A stretch of DNA of 64,000 bases, taken from NCBI GenBank assembly GCA_032716605.1, contig CM064530.1:11924406-11988405 (forward strand), in the 5' to 3' direction. The stretch is from Paralithodes platypus. Taxonomy: Eukaryota; Arthropoda; Malacostraca; Decapoda; Lithodidae. A program made the translations under genes and the position numbers. This document shows positions 21,721 through 33,017 of this stretch, one piece after another. Numbering within the stretch: position 1 is the first letter of the stretch; each line of letters begins with the position of its first letter. Under the pieces are notes generated by a model, which searched no databases, had not been told where the DNA came from, and worked only from the letters and a program-made list of their open reading frames with translations.

Positions 21721-22272
21721 AGTGCTGTTGTAAAGGCTTATCCCTCATTACGTTCACCGTCACCTGAGTGTATAAGGGTGTATTGAAACAACTGTTACAG
21801 ACTATGACGAACACATTGTAAAATGGAAAATATACATATATTGTTGTATCACATTTTTCCCATAAATATGTTATTTTAGAGATAAATACCTTTTTAGAAA
21901 TGTAGCAAAACAGGGTTACAAGTAACGCACTAAATTATTAATACATGATAAACCTATTTATTATCGACTTAGCTAAAGGGAAAGCATGGGTTTACCTATT
22001 CACACATTAGTAATTACGAAATAAAAGTATCTTAGAATGTGGTGATGATATTATGTGGTTGGCAAAAAATACTAATTATTAGCAACATATTAGCGTAAAC
22101 AAAATATGTAACATTTGTAACTGGTCATGGGACATAATGCTGATGCCCAAGGTCGGATATCCGAACGAAGCAGAAGGTAATTCAATCGTTTATGAAGCGT
22201 ACGCGTAGTTCTATTGGGGGTTGATCGTTCTCGCGCAATTGTTAGGTATTTAATGAAGATAGTATACAGCAT

Positions 22273-22402
22273 GTACAGTTGGTCAAAGTTCCAGCTGACC
22301 CACCCTCGCTCTGGGGCTCGCAGAATTAGCTGGCAATACTGGTGTAGTAAAGAGGCGTGTCTTACAGGGATTGTGATTGGTAGATCTAATTTCGGATATA
22401 TC
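22273..22402 (+). repeat. left arm of a long inverted repeat
   Basis: Begins GTACAGTTGGTCAAAG and includes CAGCTGACCCACCCTCGC. The reverse complement of 24829-24954 matches it over about 125 bp. Confidence 0.85.
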
Positions 22403-22702
22403 AGTGTCAGAACATATATTAACCTAGGCAAAGGAAATATATCAATAGTAAAATTGCATATAGCGCTATTTATAATCATGAAATATCCCAAAAATTGCAT
22501 AGATCTGCTTAATTAATTGCCACAATAATGGCTGATGGTGTCCTTGATCAGCAGCGAACGGTTGAGTGGAGAGAGGGAAAACACTGCCGTGAATATTTGT
22601 CGTATTATTTCCTGCCTACAGTATTACCTTATTAAGTAATAACACAGAATTATTTATAAGACAGGGAGAGACAGTGTAAGACAGATTTATCGACCATCAG
22701 AC

Positions 22703-22745
<43 letters not shown>

Positions 22746-23309
22746 GATGACACACACACATGTCTTTGCCACCTTGAATTGAGTTTTGTTTGTTTTCAAT
22801 ATCGGCATATTTCGGTTATAAACGTGTTGTTCGCTTATGTTCGATGTTTACACACATCATGTATGAAATAGCGAATTCATAATGGCTAACAGTGTTGAAT
22901 ATAACTATGGTATTGACGAAATGTTTTGAGCTGACTTTAATTCAGGCTATTGAATTGGTAATTCAACCATGGCCATTATAAGTCTATGAAATGACTAAAG
23001 TATATCCGATGGTGTATACACATATAAATGGTTACACATTGAAGGTTCTTCTACTTCCTTCCCCTTCCTTGATTGTCTCGGTTTCCGTTACATTCCTCTG
23101 TCTTGCATATATTTTTCCCAATGCATCTCGGAGACGAAATCGATTACGCCTTCACAAACTTGTCGACGTGTTTGGCATCACATAAATGCCATTTCATTGC
23201 ATAGGGTTCCGAAATCCCATCCAGCTCAGGACCCCGATAATCTCAGCATATCATTAATTAATACACAGGTGAAAAGGGGTGGCCGAACATGTTACTCGGT
23301 AATTGGACA

Positions 23310-23349
<40 letters not shown>

Positions 23350-23635
23350 ACTGACGTATAAATAGTACGGAATGTATATTGCAACTAGGCTGCTATTGTA
23401 AATTATGGTTTTACTTAATGTTACCATAATCATATAGATTTTATACGTATTTGCTGGCGAACAACTTCCTCATTTCAAGTTCGTTTGCAACCCAGAAATG
23501 AGCCTTATGCCGGGTATATAGATAGATATAGATATAGCATTTGCTGTAGTCACTCCTAATGAACATCTGCCATTTGGTCACATGTATTATGCAATAGCTT
23601 ACGTAATTTCACAAGGTGTGTAGGTCTCCACACAT

Positions 23636-23674
<39 letters not shown>

Positions 23675-24828
23675 TATACAATATTATACGAATATTAATG
23701 ATTAGTAAAATAATTATAAACACCAACATCACAAGGTCCTGATGTTCGAGCATTTTGATTTTGTCATATCGCCAATTATAATTATAATTATAAACCGGTA
23801 CGCCCATATTCCTAAACATTAACACAGTGAAAACCTTCGCCTTAATGAACAATATAAGTATAAATAAAGTATTTCCTTAAAGACTCTGTCAGATATGAAA
23901 TAATCTTTCACGATTTATCATTCAACCTCTTGGTTGTCGGTTATATCTAATCTGGTGTATAAGTTTGACTGTGATCTGTCGCACTCACCGTCTCTACCTT
24001 CTCCCACACGATGTCCCTCTTGCCATTCTATTTCCATATATCAGGTTTTCTATGTGTCTCATTTGTTCTCCCCCCCCCCCCTTCCTTTCTCTGTGTGTGT
24101 CTGTTCTCATTCTGCCTTTCTTTACTCCCTCACACTTTTCTCCCCCTCACTTGCTTTATCATGATCTCTCTCTCTCTCTCTGCCTCTCTACATTCTCACG
24201 ATCTCCCTCTTTCCACACGTGTGCCTCTCTATGCTTTGCAATGTCATTTTTTACCTTTGTTTTCAGTAGGTTGTTAAAAATAATATCGTGATTGGCAGCA
24301 TACAGAATAATAAATAGATATCCGTATTCCTAGTCTGTGAACAGAGTGTTGTCTACTGCATACTGCAGAATGACAGAGGTGAAGGATGGCATCATTTGGG
24401 AAAGAGAACTTCATAGACCGAATTTTAAAGGTAACACTATATTTCTAGTTATTTCGTTCATCAACGCAAAGGGTTTCACTCGTTCGCTGCTATGCAGGGA
24501 TACCCCTTGCCATTAATGTGTTACCTGTGTCTGTCCTGTATATTATTGCAAATTAGACTATATAATGTTCACGTTGTGAAGACTAAATGCTCCTTCATTA
24601 AGCAGCCACCAATAAAACAGAAATGTGTATTCTTATAAAATCGAGTAAAGTATGTTGTGGCAGCCAGCAGGTTTTATATGCGTTGCCAATCAGTGGATAT
24701 AATAACTTTAATATTTAAGCAAATCTACGAACTTTGGGTGAATGTTCGGGATCATACATAGCGATGTATGCATTTTTATTTGAGATAGGTTTACTTTCCC
24801 TTGTTTAGTATAATTATGTTCTAACAAT

Positions 24829-24954
24829 GATATAGCCGAATCAGATCTACCAATCAAAATCTTTGTAAGACACACCTTCCTACACCAGTATTGCCAGATA
24901 ATTCTGCGAGCCCCAGAGCGAGGGTGGGTCAGCTGGAACTTTGACCAACTGTAC
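24829..24954 (-). repeat. right arm of the long inverted repeat
   Basis: Reverse complement of the left arm, about 90 percent alike by eye, ending CCAACTGTAC. Confidence 0.85.
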
Positions 24955-25309
24955 AGTTATGTTCAGGAATGAAGAGTCATCGAGCAATACGAAAAGTTAT
25001 AGGAGCCAAATGTTACATACCGTACAATTGTGAGCACGCATACCTGACCAAACACTCATGTTATAAAAGAGTGAGGTTAAAGCAAATTAATGACATACAC
25101 GGACATACATACACACACACATAAACCTCTCATTTCCATGTTTATGTAAGGTAAATAAAATAAGTGTGACAAAGGGAGACGTGTGTGTGTGTGTGAAGTG
25201 AAGTTTCCTTTATCATTGCTCATTGTCTCAATTATAACGTCATCGACTATTACTGACAATATTGGTGTGTAACAGTTGTACTGTACAAATAATAGGTTAG
25301 ATATTTGGA

Positions 25310-25672
25310 AAACAGGCATGATATCATGCCCTTCTTTCCTTCCCTTCCCCTCCCTCTCCTTCTCTCACCTCTTCCCTTCCCCTCCCTCTCCTTCTCCCCC
25401 CCCCCCCTGCCTCTCCCTCTCTTTCGTTTCCCCCCTGCCCCACTTTCTCTTTCCCCCCTTGCCTCTCCTTCTCCTCCCTCCCCCCACATTGGTATCTTTG
25501 AGTATCCATCCCCAGAATATTACGAAAATTTCTTCCTCATACAGAAAGGGTTAATTGATCAAGCCAGTGAGAATAATTACCTGCTTGTGTTCCAACCTTC
25601 CTCTGACCTTTCTTAAGTTTCCATCTCTCTCTCTCTATCTACTTTCCTTCTCTCTCTCTCTCTCTCTCTCTC
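25310..25672. repeat. pyrimidine-rich block Y and CT microsatellite
   Basis: A CCTTCCCTCTCC-type tract followed by a unique piece (TTTGAGTATCCATCCCCAG...GTGTTCCAACCTTCC) and a CT run at 25622-25672. The same order occurs at 29395-29908 in copy II. Confidence 0.8.
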
Positions 25673-25689
25673 ATTACTCATTAGTCACA

Positions 25690-26560
25690 TCATGTATGTA
25701 ATAATTGTATTCAGCTAACTATGATCTCAATAACCATTGATGTAAGAAAACATGAATGGTCTCCTCATATACCTTATAATATATAAAATATGATTGCACT
25801 AGTTTTGTAGTGCTATTATTTACCTGTCAATTAATAATTCAGTCACATTTTTTTTTCTTTTCATGAGCACGTATATACAATACATGTGGCAATCAAATGA
25901 GGAAACTATAACACCAGACGACGATACTGTTGTTACAGTAGAATAATGGCTCTTTGAGCAGTATGTATTGCCTTACCAGTGGTTGTCCCCTTATTATTAT
26001 TATTATTTTATTATTACCCCCTGACATTCTTGAAATACCCACTAAGTATATTCAATTAGATACCAACCATGCAGACTATAATACGTTCGTTGTGTATAGG
26101 TACGAGGCGATCACAAGACACCTTAGCTCCCAGTGCACAACGAACCGGATCATGATTATGTCCGCCTGTATTAAATTATGTATTATGTTGATTTATACCA
26201 TTGCCTATTTTTGTAATAATTGTATTCAGCTAACTATGATCTCAATAACCATTGATGTAATGAAAATATGAACAGTCTCCTCATACGATTGCACTAGTTC
26301 TGTAGTGCTATTATTTACAACCTGTCATTAATAATTCAGTCACTACAAGTTTTTTTTCTTTTTTAATGAGATACGTATATACAGACCATGTGACTATTAA
26401 ATGAGGACACTATAATAACACATCTGAATAATGCCAACCTGACTTATAAACACAAATATGAATGTAACCAGACGACGATGCTGTTGTTTCAGTGGAATAA
26501 TGGCTCTTTGAGCAGTATGTATCGCCTTACTAGTGGTTGTCCCCTCACAGGATGGGGGGC
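25690..26560. repeat. imperfect tandem duplication, about 540-bp period
   Basis: TAATTGTATTCAGCTAACTA...ATTCAGTCAC occurs at about 25700 and about 26217. CCAGACGACGAT...GGCTCTTTGAGCAGTATGTA occurs at about 25914 and about 26469. Copies are diverged by substitutions and indels. Confidence 0.75.
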
Positions 26561-26718
26561 GCTGCTCAATAAACTCGCCCCTCGGGGTAAATTCAAATCT
26601 CTCTCTCCTTCCTCCTTGACAACACTTTCTGTTTCCTGATCTAGTCTACCAGTGTTCGTATATTTTCTCGCTCTCTCTGCCAACATGACTAGCCAAAAAT
26701 CTTCTTTGTCAAGCCGTC

Positions 26719-27100
26719 TGTGTCTGTTTGTCTGCCTGTCTATCTGTTTGCCTGTCTGTTTGTCTGTCTGTCAGTCTGTTTGTCAGTCTGTCTGTTTATC
26801 TATCTGTTTGTCAGCCTGTATGTTTGTCTGTTTGTTTGTCTGCCTATCTGTCTATGTTTGTATGTTTGTTTGTCTGCCTATGTCTGTATGTCTGTCTGTC
26901 TGTCTGTTTGTCTGCCTGTCTATCTGTCAGCCTGTCGTTTTGTCTGTCTGTCTGCCTGTCGGTCGGTTTGTCTGTCTGTCTGTCTGTTTATCTGTCTGTC
27001 AGCCTGTCATTTTGTCTGTCGGTCTGCTTGTCTATCCGTCTGTTTGTCTACCTGTCTGTGTGTCTGCCTATCTGTCTTTTTGTCTGTCTGTTTGTTTAAC
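26719..27100. repeat. CTGT-type tetranucleotide array, copy I
   Basis: About 380 bp of TGTC/TGTT/TGCC units. All three plus-strand frames stay open and give Cys-Leu-Ser-Val runs, an artefact of a stop-free period of four. Confidence 0.9.
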
Positions 27101-27175
27101 TCTTCTAAATGACACAACTAATCAGCATTTATAGTCACGGTCATAATTCTGAAACATTTTGAAGCATCGATCTGC

Positions 27176-27544
27176 TTAAGGGTGGATGGCCCTATTTATT
27201 TCCTCATTTATGTATCTGTTCAGAATTTTTTTTTTTTTAGTTTCCTCCCTAGACCTTCATCAAACTTTAAAAAAAAGAAAAAAAGAAAAAAAAAAAAAAA
27301 CACACACACACCCGAAGACCCTCCTTCAAGATAAATTTGTAAATTTTTCGATAGAAAAATTTCTTGGCCGAAGGCCGGTTTCTCTTAAATCACAGGCTCG
27401 CTATCTCTCGCCAGAAAATAAATTGACAGCTAAATGACACGAAAAGTCTTAATATTAACTAAGAAATGGGGTGAACAGTTTTAAAATCGCCAAAACGAAT
27501 GGATCAAACATCATAAAATCTAAAAACTAATGGGTCAGTACTGG
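27176..27544. mobile_element. family A MITE (A3), right end truncated
   Basis: Starts TTAAGGGTGGATGG, then the TTTCCTCCCTAGACC and GGCCGAAGGCCGG blocks. It is cut before the terminal CCCCTTAA at the junction with segmental copy II. Closest relative in the window: A4. Confidence 0.75.
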
Positions 27545-27723
27545 ATTCAGTTTGGTTTTCCTTTTTAGTAGCAAACATGGAAGTATATACAATAAAGGTA
27601 AAAACAATTTAAACATGGGTTTACTTAAGGTAAGAAGAGGATATTTAATGAGTTCATAATATTTTACTCTATAAAGGTATATTGGAAGTAATAAACCAAT
27701 GTAACCTGAGGATAGAAAGGTAA

Positions 27724-28307
27724 TTCTTCTTCTTCTTCTTACCTCTGACTGGGTATAGGCTATCCTAGTGTTTACTAGCCTATACCCCTTTGAAAGGACA
27801 TTAGCCTAACCTAACAACCTTACCTAACCTATCCAATATTATGGGTGGGGGCTGCCGCCCCCACCCCCCCCGCTGTTTGACATCTTTGCCTTAGATTTTT
27901 GGTGTATTTGTCTGTGAAGTGGGTATTTTTCAATTTGTCGATAACGAAAATCGATAATATTCAAGGACACTAGTGCGACGTTATGAGAAACAATTTATTA
28001 GGGAAAATAGGCACCAATAGATTCGCCATATTTTTTTCCATATAGTCCGCATGGAGGATTTTCGTTATCAACACATTGAAAAATACCCACTTCACAGACA
28101 AATACACCCAAAATCTAGTCAAAGCGGGGGTGTGGGGGCGGCAGCCCCCACCTATAATACTAGGTTAGGTTAGGTAAGGTTGTTAGGTTAGGCTAATGTC
28201 CTTTCAAAGGGGTATAGGGTAGTAAACACTAGGATAGCCTATACCCGGTCAGAGGTAAGAAGAAGAAGAAGAAGAGTCCTGCAGTAGTCTCCTTAAATGT
28301 TACCCGA
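27724..28307. repeat. long imperfect palindrome in copy II
   Basis: The left arm 27724-27955 returns inverted at 28060-28275, including CCTAACCTAACAACC versus GGTTGTTAGGTTAGG and the GGGGGCTGCCGCCCCC block. A second inverted pair joins 27983-28068 to 28306-28385. It fits an inverted duplicate of the X2 left part inserted at its own junction. Confidence 0.75.
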
Positions 28308-28759
28308 AAATCCTCCATGCGGACTATATGGAGAAAAATATGGCGAGTCTATTGGTCCCTATTTTCCCTAATAAATTGTTTTTAATAAGGCGGATGTAAT
28401 GTCCTTGAAGATTATCCTGCTAATATACTGTATACAAATATGCATGATGCGATAAAATAATGGTAATATAACACTACTAATTCGTTCAGGTGAAAACTAA
28501 TACATTTGCACATGTCAATAAGAAAGCATATGGTTCTTATGAATATATATAAGCTACCTTACAGTTAACTATTATCTTGTAGCTAACCTAAACCCTTGCT
28601 TGTCATAAATCAGAACAGCCATTACGACCACACAAATAAAAACCGTACTCACTTGGAGATTCTATAAACACACCCTACCCTCACGGGATCCCAATGTAAA
28701 CTGACTGTGTCTGACTGACTGTGTGGAGTTTGTCGGCCAAGTGTTAGATTCGTACTTTC

Positions 28760-29215
28760 ATTTAGGAACCCCACCTCCCCTATCCTCCTTCGTTCATCCC
28801 CACCCTACCTCCCCCTCTCACCCAACGGTCTACCCCACCCCATCTCCCCCAACGTTCAACCCTCTCACCCTCCCACCATCGTTCTCCTCCCCCCACCTCC
28901 CCCACCCCAACGTTCTTCCACACCCCCTCTCCCCCAACGTTCTACCCCCACCCTACCTCTCCCCAACCCCCTCCCACCATCGTTCTCCCCACCCTACCAT
29001 CCCCACCCCCACGTTCTTCCACACCCCCTCCCCCCAACGTTCTACCCCCACCCTACCTCTCCCCAACGTTCTACCCAACCACCCTCCCCACACTCTCTCC
29101 CCTACCCACCCTCCTCCTCCCTTAACCTTATCATTATCTCACAACCCCCCATGCACTTTCCCCCCCTCTAACCCCTTCGTACCCTCCTCCCCTCAACCCC
29201 TCGCTCTCTCTCTTT
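28760..29215. repeat. C-rich degenerate repeat, copy II
   Basis: Counterpart of 21360-21720 with extra CAACGTTCTACCCC units. The 173-codon Pro-rich frame has no domain. Confidence 0.75.
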
Positions 29216-29394
29216 GTATTTGTTTATCTTATGTGCCGTTGTAAAGGCTTATCCCTCAATACGTTCACCGTCACCTGAGTATATATAATATAGAAAGTCA
29301 TATCAGATTATATGTCTGTATGTGTGTATCTTTAGTGCATAATAAATATATCAAAATAAATCTCCATATATTAAATTACATAGCAACCTCCCCC

Positions 29395-29863
29395 CCATTT
29401 TTTCCTTACTTCCCCCATCTGTCCTTCCCTTCCCCTCCCTCTACTTCCCTTCCCCCTTCTTTCCCTCTTCTTTCTTCTGCCCCTCCCTCTCATCCCCCCT
29501 TCTTCCCTTCCCCCCCTGACTCTCTGTGTACTCCCCCTTCTTTCCTTCCCTTCCCCTTCCTCTCCTTCTCTCACCTCTTCCCTTCCCCTCCCTCTCCTTC
29601 CCTACCTCCTTCTTTCCTCCCCCCCCCCTGCCTCTCCATCTATTTCGTTTCCCCCCTGCCCCACTTTCTTTCCCCCCTTGCCTCTCCTTCTCCTCCCCTT
29701 TCCTCCCCCACCCCACCTTTCCTCCACCTTGGTATCTTTGAGTATCCATCCCCAGAATATTACGAAAATGTCTTCCTCATACAGAAAGGGTTAATTGATC
29801 AAGCCAGTGAGAATAATTACCTGCTTGTGTTCCAACCTTCCTCTGACCTTTCTTAACTTTCCA

Positions 29864-29908
<45 letters not shown>
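29395..29908. repeat. pyrimidine-rich block Y, copy II, and CT run
   Basis: Longer version of 25310-25672, ending in a CT microsatellite at about 29868-29908. Purine-rich on the other strand. Confidence 0.8.
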
Positions 29909-29909
<1 letters not shown>

Positions 29910-30017
29910 TCCTCCTTGACAACACTTTCTCTTTCCTGATCTAGTCTACCAGTGTTCGTTTATTTTCTCGTTCTCTCTGCCAACATGACTAGCCAAAAAT
30001 CTTCTTTGTCAAGCCGT

Positions 30018-31545
30018 CTGTGTCTGTTTGTCTGCCTGTCTATCTGTTTGTCTGTTTGTCTGTCTGTTTGTCTACCTGTCTGTTTGTTTGTCTGTCTGTC
30101 TGTTTGCCTGTCTGTTTGTTTGTCTGTCTGTCTGCCTGTTTGTATGTCTGTCTGTTTGCCTGTCTGTCTGTTTGTTTGTCTGTCTGTCTGCCTGTTTGTC
30201 TGCCTGTCTGTTTGTATGTTTGTTTGTCTGTATGTTTGTCTGTCTGTCTGTCTGTTTGTTTGTCTGTATGTCTGCCTGTCTGTCTGTTTGTCAGTCTGTT
30301 TGTCTGCCTGTCTGTTTGTTTGTATGTCTGTCTGTCTGTCTGTTTGCTTGTATGTCTGTTTGTTTGTCTGTCTATCTGCCTGTTTGTATGCCTGTCTGTT
30401 TGTATGTTTGTTTGTCTGTATGTTTGTCTGTCTGTCTGTCTGTTTGTTTGTCTGTCTGTCTGTTTGTCTGTGTCTGTCTGTATGTCTATATGTTTGTCTG
30501 TCTGTTTGTATGCCTGTCGGTATGCCTGTCCTGTCTGAATGTATATCTGTCTGTCTGAATGCCTGTTTGTTTGTCTGTATGTCTGCCTGTCTGTCTGTCT
30601 GTTTGTATGTCTGTATGTCTATATGTTTGTCTGTCTGTATGTCTGTTTGTATGCCTGTCGGTATGCCTGTCATGTCTGAATGTATGTCTGTCTGTCTGTA
30701 TGCCTGTTTGTATGTCTGTATGTCTATATGTTTGTCTGTCTGTCTGTTTGTATGCCTGTCGGTATGCCTGTCCTGTCTGTCTGTATGCCTGTCTGTTTGT
30801 CTGTATGCCTGTTTGTTTGTCTGTATGTCTGCCTGTCTGTTTGTTTGTCTGTCTGTCTGTTTGTCTGTCTGTATGTCTATATGTTTGTCTGCCTGTCTGT
30901 CTGTTTGTCTGTCTGTCTATATGTTTGTCTGTCTGTCTGTTTGTATGCCTGTCGGTATGCCTGTCCTGTCTGAATGTATGTCTGTTTGTATGTATGCCTG
31001 TCTGTTTGTCTGTATACCTGTTTGTTTGTCTGCCTGTCTGTTTGTTTGTCTGTATGTCTGTCTGTATGTCTATATGTTTGTCTGTCTGTCTGTATGTCTG
31101 CCTGTCTGTCTGTTTGTATGTATGTCTATATGTTTGTCTGTCTGTCTGTCTATATGTTTGTCTGTCTGTCTGTATGCCTGTCTGTTTGTCTGTTTGTTTG
31201 TCTGTATGTCTGCCTGTCTGTCTATATGTTTGTCTGTCTGTCTGTCTGTCTGTCTGCATGCCTGTTTGTTTGTCTGTATGTCTGCCTGTCTGTCTGCTTG
31301 TCTATATGTTTGTCTGTCTGTCTGTTTGTTTGCCTGTCTGTATGCCTGTCCTGTCTGAATGTATGTCTGTCTGTCTGTATACCTGTCTGTTTGCCTGTTT
31401 GTTTGTCTGTATGTCTTCCTGTTTGTCTCCTGTCTGTGTGTCTGTTTGTTTGTCTGTCTGTCTATTTGTTTGTCGGTCTGCTTGTCCGCTTGTCTACCTG
31501 TTTGTGTGTATGCCTGTCTGTTTGTCTCTTTGCCTGTCTGTCTGT
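30018..31545. repeat. 1.5-kb CTGT-type tetranucleotide array, copy II
   Basis: Units of TGTC, TGTT, TGTA and TGCC with larger repeats superimposed (for example GTATGCCTGTCGGTATGCC at about 30510, 30655, 30750 and 30950). Open frames of up to 468 codons on the plus strand and 257 on the minus strand are artefacts. Confidence 0.95.
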
Positions 31546-31626
31546 TTCTCCCTTTATACATAACACAACTAATCAGCCTTTACAGTCGCGGTCATAATCC
31601 TGACATATTTTGAAGCATCGACCTGG

Positions 31627-31998
31627 TTAAGGGGGATGGGCGTATTTATTTCCTCATGTATGTCTCTTTTTATATATTTTGTTAGTTTCCTCCCTAGACC
31701 TCTATCAAACTTAAATAAACGCACCCCAAGACCTTCCTTCAAAATAAGTTTGTAAATTTGTCGATAGCAAAATTTCCCGGCCGGAGGCCGGTTTCTTTTA
31801 AATTACAGGCTGGCTATCGCTCGCCAGGAAAAAAATCGACACCTAAATGACACGAAAAGTCTTACTATTGACTAAGAAATAGGGTGAAAAGTCTTAACAT
31901 CGCCAAAACTAATGGGCAGAACGTCATAAAATCTAAAAACTAATGGGTTTAAACATGAGGGAGAAGGGTGTCCATAAAAACAACCCATCTCCCCTTAA
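31627..31998. mobile_element. family A MITE (A4), complete
   Basis: TTAA to TTAA, 372 bp, ends TTAAGGGGGATGGG and CCCATCTCCCCTTAA. It forms the right end of segmental copy II. Confidence 0.8.
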
Positions 31999-32026
31999 AA
32001 TGAACCTCCGAATATCAAATACCTGA

Positions 32027-32420
32027 TTAACCCCTTCTGTACCGGCGACGGCTTTTTAACCCGTAAAGGACCGGTGATGTCCTTTTTAACCCGTAAAGGA
32101 CCGGTGATGTCCTTTTTAACCCGTAAAGGACCGGTGATGTCCTTTTTAACCCGTAAAGGACCGGTGATGTCCTTTTTAACCCGTAAAGGACCGGTGATGT
32201 CCTTTTTAACCCGTAAAGGACCGGTGATGTCCTTTTTAGCAGATTCTGGACACTATTAGACGATTATATTTAGCTTAGGAAGGACCTCTAGTAATACTAT
32301 GGCTTCAGACTATCTCAACCAACCCTTTTGACTACCACAGATCCTTCCTAAGCTGCTTAATATCGTATAAATATAGGTAGAATATAATATAATACACGTC
32401 GCTGGTATTCACAGGGATAA
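32027..32420. mobile_element. family C MITE (C7) with amplified left end
   Basis: Starts TTAACCCCTTCTGTACCGG. The interior (TTAGACGATTATATTTAGC ... CTAAGCTGCTTAATATCG) is standard family C, and the right end GGTATTCACAGGGATAA has a mutated TTAA. A 30-bp array sits between the left end and the interior. Confidence 0.8.
32051..32230. repeat. 30-bp minisatellite made from a MITE end, 6 copies
   Basis: Six copies of a unit reading TTTTTAACCCGTAAAGGACC then GGTGATGTCC, which is TTAA plus a family C terminal repeat variant. Nearly identical copies, so a recent expansion. Confidence 0.9.
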
Positions 32421-32452
32421 TTATATGCTAGCTATATTTAGAAGATGTTGTG

Positions 32453-32575
32453 CAGCTCGACAGAAAAAGAAAAAAAAATGGACACCTGGATGGGGATAAA
32501 TGTCTTAAAACAGTAGGCTGAATGGGGCCGAATAGATACAACCAAGAAAGAGAACAAAGTAGGTCCCCCCCCCCC
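32453..32575. mobile_element. family B MITE, right-half fragment (B4)
   Basis: Matches the right arm of family B (GACACCTGGATGGGGATAAA, GGCTGAATGGGGCCGAATA) and ends in a C-run. The left half is absent. Confidence 0.65.
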
Positions 32576-32642
32576 TCCTCCCCCATCCTGCAACCTGCAA
32601 CGCCATTTGTTGCGTTCTCAACCCACAGCAAGTGCAGGTGTT

Positions 32643-32676
32643 CCCAAGGTTAAGAGATACATCTCTTAACCTTGGG
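32643..32676. other. perfect hairpin, 16-bp arms, 2-nt loop
   Basis: CCCAAGGTTAAGAGAT, AC, ATCTCTTAACCTTGGG. The arms are exact reverse complements. The flanking GTGTTCCC is repeated on both sides. No poly-T follows that would mark a Pol III terminator. Confidence 0.9.
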
Positions 32677-33017
32677 TGTTCCCACAAATACCAGTTTGAG
32701 CCCGGTAAACACGAGGATATAATAAGACTGCAAATATTGGGACAACGATTATTATTGGGTTGTTATTATTTTAAGCTCTTTCTATTCTTCTCCTTCTTCA
32801 CCGTTGATGCACTATTTTTATTATTAATATTATGTTATTATTATTATTATTATTGTATCTATATTACTATTTGCATTATATTGCATAGTTTCATATATGT
32901 ATGTATTGCATAGTTTCATATATGTATGTATTTTTTTCTATTATCAGTAGTAATTATTATGTTCTCTCCACCAACCAACTTTACTCCTAAACTCGATTAA
33001 TGAAATTAACAAACACA
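32677..33017. other. no gene seen
   Basis: AT-rich, with a TTATTA run at about 32817-32860 and a short direct repeat (GCATAGTTTCATATATGTAT twice, 32883-32930). Confidence 0.5.

Larger units (their letters stand above)
22273..24954. mobile_element. candidate non-autonomous DNA element, 2.7 kb
   Basis: A 2.68-kb block flanked by the inverted arms, with no counterpart between blocks X and Y of segmental copy II. No transposase frame is visible. The interior is AT-rich with GA (22707-22744), CT/AT (23311-23350) and CA (23639-23670) microsatellites and a CT-rich patch (23930-24240). Flanking bases look partly alike (ACAGCATG, ACAGTTATG), but a target-site duplication is not clear. Confidence 0.45.
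20322..27544. repeat. tandem segmental duplication, copy I (7.2 kb)
   Basis: Blocks in order: X1 (20322-20507), X2 (20680-21785), inverted-repeat-bounded block (22273-24954), Y (25310-25620), a CTGT-type array (26719-27100), MITE A3 (27176-27544). X1, X2, Y, the array and the MITE recur in the same order in copy II. Copy I carries about 3.5 kb between X and Y that copy II lacks. A3 is cut off exactly where copy II begins. Confidence 0.8.
27545..31998. repeat. tandem segmental duplication, copy II (4.45 kb)
   Basis: Starts ATTCAGTTTGGTTTTCC, the same as copy I at about 20324, and repeats X, Y, array and MITE in order. Differences from copy I: an inverted insertion at 27956-28307, no 2.7-kb inverted-repeat block, and a CTGT-type array four times longer. 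Confidence 0.8.

Noticed and set aside
26652..27134. Cys/Leu/Ser/Val-rich proteins of 120-160 codons
   Set aside because: Translation of a period-four CTGT-type array in three frames; no domain, no splice logic.
29952..31613. Cys-rich proteins up to 468 codons and Thr/Asp/Gln/Arg-rich minus-strand proteins
   Set aside because: Same artefact in the longer array; overlapping open frames on both strands mark low complexity, not genes.
32074..32259. 61-codon frame with MSFLTRKGPV repeats
   Set aside because: Translation of the MITE-end minisatellite.
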